From NCBI GenBank assembly GCA_024867545.1, contig JANFNE010000008.1, positions 558,001 to 622,000 on the forward strand: a DNA stretch of 64,000 bases. The letters run 5' to 3'. The notes under the pieces were generated by a model. It searched no databases. It was given only the letters and a program-made list of their open reading frames with translations, and was not told where the DNA came from. Origin of the DNA: Phytopythium helicoides (lineage: Eukaryota; Oomycota; Peronosporomycetes; Pythiales; Pythiaceae). Within the stretch, counting starts at the first letter, position 1. Each line of letters begins with the position of its first letter. Both the position numbers and the translations under genes were made by a program. This document shows positions 59,016-64,000 of the stretch, piece by piece.

Positions 59016-60725
59016 ATGCCATTCCGAGACAGGCGGGCGGGCATGGCCGACGCCGAGCCGCCGCTGCTGCTGACCGCGCGCTGCGTGCTGCGCGCGCTGC
59101 CGGCGCTCGCGGCGCTCGAGCACGTGGCGCGCGCCGTGTCGCAGTTCCTGGACGCGTCGGCGGCGCTGTCGCTGCCGGCCGCGAGCGCGCGCGGCAGCCG
59201 GTCGCTCGTGGCGCGCGTGCTGGCGCGGCCGCCGCCGGGCTTCCTGGCCGACCGCTTCTACCGCGAGCAGCAGTTCTCGCTGGCGCTGGAGCGCGTGGTG
59301 CGGCGCCGGGACCTGCCGCTGGTGCAGTGGCTCTGCGCGCAGTTCCCGGGCGTGCTCGTGTCGTGCCGAGTCGTGGAGGAGGCCGCGAGGCAGGGCGACC
59401 GAGACGTGCTCGCCTTTTTCCGCGGGAACGAGGCCAACAACCCCGTCGCGTGGGGAGGCACCGACATGGTGCGCGCCGCAGAGAACAACCACGGAAAGGT
59501 CATCCGGTGGCTGCACAAGAACGCCGGCGACGCCGTTCAGAGACCGCAGGGTCATGCCATACGTCGTGCGCCACGGAAACCTCACCATGATCCAGTGGCT
59601 CCTGCGACACGGATACACAGACCAGCCGCCCACAATCAACGACGCCGCGCTCGGAGAGCACTTTGAGCTCATACACTGGCTGTTCGAGCACAAGTACGTC
59701 AACAACGCCGCGTTCGCGCTCGAGAACGCCGCCGAGAAGGGCAACCTGGAGATCGTCGAGTGGCTCGTGCGCTATCTTCCAGTCGGCAACTCGAGCCGCG
59801 CGCTCGAGAAGGCAAGCGCGAACGGACACCTCGCGGTTGTCCAATGGATGCTGACTCGCCGGCTCGGGAGGGGAGGGCGGCGAGCGATGCACCATGCGGC
59901 GAGTAACGGGACACCTCGACGTTGCAAAGTACCTTCACGAACAGGACTTTCCTGGATGCACCGGTCTGACCATGTTCTACGCGGCCAAGAACGGCTTCCT
60001 CGACGTTGTCAAGTGGTTGCACGACACGTACCCGGACAACTCGATGGAGATGGCGATGGACCACGCAGCAGGGAATGGGCACTTGGAGGTCGTCAAGTTC
60101 CTGCACGAGCGAAGGCATGAAGGGTGCACTGTCTCGGCCATGAATATGGCTGCCGCTGCAAATCACTTGGATGTCGTCAAATGGCTGCACAACAACCGTG
60201 CCGAAGGCTGCACAACGGATGCGATGGATGGAGCGGCCGCGAATGGCCACCTAGAAGTCCTTGAATGGCTGCATGAACATCGAACAGAGGGCTGCACGGC
60301 CCCAGGCAATGGACAGAGCAGCCAAGGCTGGACACTTGGCCGTGGTACAATGGCTTCACGAGCATCGAACCGAAGGTTGTACACATCGCGCGATGGACGA
60401 GGCTGCTGGCCACGGCCACCTTGGGACTGTACAATGGCTTCATAGCAATCGGGTTGAGGGGTGCACATCCCATGCGATGGACGCAGCGGCGAGGAGCGGG
60501 GCTCTCGACGTCGTGCAGTGGCTGAACGACAATCGCAGCGAGGGCTGCACGGTCAAAGCCATGGACGGCGCAGCAGAGTGCGGCCACTTCGAGGTTGTGC
60601 TGTATCTGCATGCTCATCGGTCTGAAGGCTGCTCACCTGCCGCGTTTTTCGGGGCCTCGGAGGGCAACCACCTTGAGATTCTGCGCTGGCTGCATGAAAA
60701 CTACCCCAACAACTACGCGAGATGA
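59016..60725 (+). CDS. Ankyrin-type 28-residue repeat protein 3, three frameshifts
   Basis: Starts MPFRDRRAGMADAEPPLLLT at 59016 (or the ATG at 59043). The repeat pattern is followed across four frames: to about 59550, then MPYVVRHGNLTMIQWLLRHG, then from about 59910 HLDVAKYLHEQDFPGCTGLT, then from about 60300 QAMDRAAKAGHLAVVQWLHE, to TGA 60725. Each junction is a one-base excess in a G or C run (GGG near 59552, GGG near 59915, CCCC near 60300). Removing one base at each restores an unbroken protein of about 569 residues. Same family and inferred role as its neighbours. Confidence 0.7.
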
Positions 60726-60990
60726 TGCGACACCTGCGACGTCATTAGAGGCGTCATAGACGAGCGACATGAATGCGTCGAGGATCCAAGCACCATGTGT
60801 ACGTGGCCCAAGTGCCGGTTCAGAGCTTCAGAAGTCGCGACGACGACATGCCTTTGCGTTAACTGCTCGCGACCATTCGCGCGGCCAAGTTGCTGCCTGG
60901 AAGCGCGCAGTATTGGTTTCTCCGCCTGGAAGGCGCATTTCCAGCATCCCAGTGGACTTGACTCGAAGAAGCGACGCCTCTGTGTTTGTC

Positions 60991-62817
60991 ATGGAGCTCG
61001 AGAACAACGCAAGGAGCGATTGCTACCTTGACGCCGAGGACGCAGACGATTCCCTGTTGACCTCACTCAAGGTGGTGCTGCGCGAGAATCCTGACATTGC
61101 TGCGCTTCCGCATGTCGTCGGATGCATCGATGCTCTGCTCGACACGTCCGAGCAGTGGACGATAGCCCGCGCTTGCGACTTTGAGCACAGCACAGTGCGC
61201 CTCCTGGAGTGGATCTGCACCCGGCGCCTGAGCGACGACATCGACGAATTCTACTTGCAAGCGCAATTCTCTCGCGGACTCAGCTTTGCTGCCGCGCGCG
61301 GGAACATCGAGATTGTGCAGTGGCTGCTTGGTAGAACCCGTGGCTCCATCGGCGACAAAGTGTTTGAGACCGCAGCAAGGAGCGGACACTTGAATATCCT
61401 GGAGATACTGCATGCGCGAGAGAAGTTGAGCGTCATTGACGCTTCGTCGCTGTACGGTGCGGTTGAAAATGGTCACCTGGAGGCCGCAGCGTGGCTGCTG
61501 AAGCGTTCTGGCGAGCTGTCGGATGCAAACAAGCGACAACTATTCGAAACAGCGGCGCAGAAGGGCGATCTGCTGACGGTGAAATGGCTGGTTGAGAACA
61601 TTGGTGACAGCTTCGTCAGTGTTGCGGCGGAGGAGGCCGCGGCGTGTGGGAACCTGAGCGTTTTGCAGTGGCTCATGGCATCTACCTCTGCCTGCGCAGC
61701 GTCCATCTCCGTAGACCGAGTTGCTGCTAATGGTCATCTGTACATTCTCCGCTGGCTGCTTGAGCATTGCTGCGTCGAGATATCAACACAAGCGATGGAT
61801 GGTGCGGCGGAAAATGGCCACCTCGACGTTGTAGAATGGCTCCACGCCAACACGACTGCTGGGTGCACGATGGCTGCAATGGACAAGGCGGCATCAATCG
61901 GTCGGCTGGACGTTCTAAAATGGCTCCACTCAAACCGCAGCGATGGCTGTACAGTGGATGCAATGAACCTTGCTGCAGCGAACGGCCATCTCGAAGTCCT
62001 TGAGTGGCTGCACACGAACCGCACCGAGGGGTGCTCCGAAGTCGCGATGAATTGTGCCGCTGCGAATGGACATCTTGCAGTGGTGCAGTGGCTGCATGAG
62101 CACCGAACAGAGGGATGCACAGTCGCCGCGATGGATGAGGCGGCTCGTCACAGCCATCTTGATGTGGTGCAGTGGTTGCATGCGCACAGAAGCGAAGGCT
62201 GCAGCGCAAAGGCCATGGACAACGCTGCAGGAGAAGGACACTTGGAGATGGTGCAGTGGTTGCACTCGAATCGCGTAGAAGGCTGCAGCGTTGTAGCGAT
62301 GGACACTGCAGCGGCGAACGGGCATTTGCGGGTCGTCAAGTGGTTGCATCAGAACCGGCCTGAAGGATGCACGCTCAGCGCCATGGACCTCGCAGCCACC
62401 AACGGCCACTTGCCAGTTGTTCGGTGGCTCCATGAGAACCGCCGAGAGGGATGCTCGTCGGCGGCAATCGACGGCGCCGCCCGCAATGGCTGGCTAGAAA
62501 TCATCAAGTGGCTGCACCGACACCGGAATGACGGGTGCTCGTACCGCGCCATGGACGGCGCTGCAGCCGGCGGCCACTTTGAGATCCTATTGTTCCTGCA
62601 CGAAGAGCTGCGGCGCGGGTGCAGCTCGGACGCAACGTTGCGCGCGGCAGCCGGCGACTATGCAGAGATCGTGCAGTGGCTGCTGCTGCACTACCCCCAG
62701 CCGACCTCGAACGACCGCGTGCGGCGGTTTGCGCGGCAGCACAACTTCTACCTGTCGGACTGGATGCACCGGAAGCCGCCATCGCGGAGGACGCGCTCAC
62801 GAGCGCGTGCGTATTGA
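60991..62817 (+). CDS. Ankyrin-type 28-residue repeat protein 4, intact
   Basis: The only ankyrin-type gene here with an unbroken frame: 608 residues from MELENNARSDCYLDAEDADD at 60991; ATG 60769 would add 74 low-complexity residues. The N-terminal cap is AALPHVVGCIDALLDTSEQW. Early repeats are longer and diverged (about 110-310); the later ones are exact 28-residue units (EGCTVAAMDEAARHSHLDVV...), each with one Cys. The protein ends in a basic tail (RRTRSRARAY). It sits head-to-tail behind copies 2 and 3, suggesting tandem duplication. Confidence 0.85.
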   Translation: MELENNARSDCYLDAEDADDSLLTSLKVVLRENPDIAALPHVVGCIDALLDTSEQWTIARACDFEHSTVRLLEWICTRRLSDDIDEFYLQAQFSRGLSFAAARGNIEIVQWLLGRTRGSIGDKVFETAARSGHLNILEILHAREKLSVIDASSLYGAVENGHLEAAAWLLKRSGELSDANKRQLFETAAQKGDLLTVKWLVENIGDSFVSVAAEEAAACGNLSVLQWLMASTSACAASISVDRVAANGHLYILRWLLEHCCVEISTQAMDGAAENGHLDVVEWLHANTTAGCTMAAMDKAASIGRLDVLKWLHSNRSDGCTVDAMNLAAANGHLEVLEWLHTNRTEGCSEVAMNCAAANGHLAVVQWLHEHRTEGCTVAAMDEAARHSHLDVVQWLHAHRSEGCSAKAMDNAAGEGHLEMVQWLHSNRVEGCSVVAMDTAAANGHLRVVKWLHQNRPEGCTLSAMDLAATNGHLPVVRWLHENRREGCSSAAIDGAARNGWLEIIKWLHRHRNDGCSYRAMDGAAAGGHFEILLFLHEELRRGCSSDATLRAAAGDYAEIVQWLLLHYPQPTSNDRVRRFARQHNFYLSDWMHRKPPSRRTRSRARAY

Positions 62818-62961
62818 CCTAGCTTGCTCGTCTTGAATGTATAGATGATAAAGAAACTGATGACCACGACAACCAACGAACACGGAGGCGTGCGAAACGA
62901 GAAAAATACCCATCACGATTGCGCGTGGTTAAGCGCGAGGGGAGGCGCTGCGGCGGGCAGT

Positions 62962-63523
62962 CTAAGCCGAGATGCCGACGACGCCGAAGGCCACGATGGC
63001 GCCAGCGTTGCCGTTCTGCAGCGAGAGCTCGTGTCCGCCCTTGCCCAGGTCGTCCTCGCCCTCGTGCACGACGATGGAGCGGCCGATGATGGAGTGCGGG
63101 CCGATGAGCTTGACCAGCTTGTCCTCGACGTGCACCTTGACAGAGCCGTCGGCGGCCACCTCGATGTTGCCGAGCGAGCCCACGCGGCGCTCCTCGTCCT
63201 CGGGAGCTCCGTGGTTCTTGCCGAACGGGTTGAACACGCCACCCAGCGCGCCGCCCGCGGGCTGCGACACGTCGCCGAACACGTTCACGTGCAGCGCGTG
63301 CTTGCCGGCGCTGAGGCCCGACAGCTCGCCCGAGATGACGGTCTTGGCGTCCTCATGCGCCTGCGTTGCCGAGCCAAAAAGCGCCGCGGTGGGGCCAAAT
63401 CGCGTCAGATTTCGGCGCGAGAGCCACCGACAGGAGCAGCAGACGCGCGCGCACCTGCGAGAGCACCAGCGAGCCGTAGACGGTCGCGTCGTCGCCGTAG
63501 AGCGTGCACACAGCCTTGGCCAT
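62962..63523 (-). CDS. Cu/Zn superoxide dismutase-like protein lacking most metal ligands, one intron
   Basis: Exons 63523-63455 and 63360-62962 with a 94-bp intron (GTGCGC...AACGCAG) give 155 residues, the usual length of cytosolic Cu/Zn SOD. The fold signature is clear: HALHVNVFGDVS, FNPFGKNHGAPEDEERRVGS, SIIGRSIVVHEGEDDLGKGG, GNAGAIVAFGVVGIS. Compared with human SOD1, H46, H71 and H120 are kept (H47, H73, H122 here), but H48 is Asn, H63 is Val, H80 is Arg, D83 is Ser, the C57-C146 disulfide Cys are Gly and Phe, and the active-site Arg143 is Ile. No signal peptide. Dismutase activity is unlikely; a structural or other role is inferred. The frame itself is intact. Confidence 0.85.
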
Positions 63524-63776
63524 CTCTGCTGCTGGAGGGCGCCGGATCTATCTATCGATGTGGCAAGCCAAGTCGCAGCCACCCGAGCCAACCAAGCGCG
63601 CGAATCCGCATTTTGGCATTTGTATGCCTGTATCCTCCACATGTATTTTCCAATAAAGCCAGTGAATCGAAAGAGTGCCCTCTGATTACCATCATTCGCG
63701 TTGTGGACAAATCACGTTTCTTCTCTTTGGACTCACTCTTACGGTCTCACCCTTTCGCAGTGATCAAAAAGCCAGC
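63524..63776. promoter_or_regulatory. Divergent promoter, SOD-like gene / M96-like gene
   Basis: A 253-bp gap between two divergent starts. No specific element recognised. Confidence 0.35.
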
Positions 63777-64000
63777 ATGGAGCCGCTGGCGCTGCCTGGA
63801 GACGCCGAGCTGCTTCCGCTGCCTGGAGACGCCGAGCTGCTCGCGCTGCTGGTCGCGGAGCAATCTATTGACTGCTCGCTTGTCTCTCTGTCTCTCGACA
63901 CCAAGCTCGCGCGGCTCGCAGCTTCAGCGGACGAGAAACCGACGAGGAACGACGAAGCGAAGATGCCCAAGGCCAAGTATCGCGACCGGCGCAAGGAGGA
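63777..64000 (+). CDS. M96/START-like regulator, 5' end only
   Basis: An ATG at 63777 opens a frame that runs off the window (74 codons visible). It begins with an imperfect tandem repeat (LALPGDAELLPLPGDAELLA), then an acidic/basic stretch, and reaches KMPKAKYRDRRKEE, the start of the basic coiled-coil region seen in the M96-like gene at 35643 (KYREEIARLR). The START-like domain would lie beyond the window. The family call rests on this short basic motif and context. Confidence 0.55.
   Translation, partial: MEPLALPGDAELLPLPGDAELLALLVAEQSIDCSLVSLSLDTKLARLAASADEKPTRNDEAKMPKAKYRDRRKE

Noticed and set aside
63777..63850. Separate regulatory tandem repeat
   Set aside because: The 24-27-bp repeat is in frame just after an ATG and codes for a duplicated LPGDAELL segment, so it is better explained as part of the M96-like gene.

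Overview
The window reads as nuclear DNA of an oomycete of the Phytophthora/Pythium type. The evidence is short introns (about 58-94 bp, mostly GTRNGY donors, YAG acceptors and CTGAC/CTAAC-like branch sites), compact and GC-rich genes with intergenic gaps of a few hundred bases, and typical oomycete families: a CBM1+PAN (CBEL-like) beta-glucanase, 28-residue ankyrin-type repeat proteins, M96/START-like regulators, CYP86-clan P450s and a 7TM receptor apparently fused to a nucleotide cyclase. I see no rRNA, tRNA or CRISPR.

Layout. 1-13.3 kb is a conserved gene block: a truncated ferric-reductase/NOX-like gene (-), bZIP factor (-), FoP/CHTOP-like RNA export factor (+), NicO-type metal transporter (-), Rab geranylgeranyltransferase alpha (+), a second ferric-reductase/NOX-like gene (+), a mitochondrial CBS+PP2C phosphatase (+) and an acidic protein (-). 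13.35-28.11 kb is one complete 14.76-kb Ty3/gypsy element on the minus strand. It has 988/987-bp LTRs that look almost identical, gag (3 zinc knuckles), pol (PR-RT-RNaseH-RNaseH-INT-chromodomain) in the -1 frame behind a CCCTTTG slippery heptamer, and a 925-codon ORF on the opposite strand that ends in a perfect 57-bp inverted repeat. It sits in the last codons of a host ORF.

28.1-41 kb holds a 7TM-cyclase gene (+), a REEP/HVA22 protein with a PH-like tail (-), a STIMATE/TMEM110 homologue (+), a broken M96-like gene (+), an XRCC4 homologue (-) and an ankyrin-type protein (+). 41.3-55.5 kb is a cytochrome P450 cluster of five full-length or near full-length copies and one internally deleted copy. 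Two nearly identical copies lie in inverted orientation around two other P450s and a large secreted CBM1/PAN/GH81 endo-1,3-beta-glucanase. 57.1-62.8 kb is a tandem array of three more ankyrin-type genes. The window ends with a Cu/Zn-SOD-like protein that has lost most metal ligands (-) and the start of another M96-like gene (+).

A recurring feature is single-base frameshifts in otherwise well-conserved frames (STIMATE, XRCC4, P450-1, three ankyrin genes, probably the 7TM-cyclase gene). Several sit in homopolymer runs, so consensus sequence error is at least as likely as gene decay. Exon boundaries are inferred from splice-site sequence and reading frame only.
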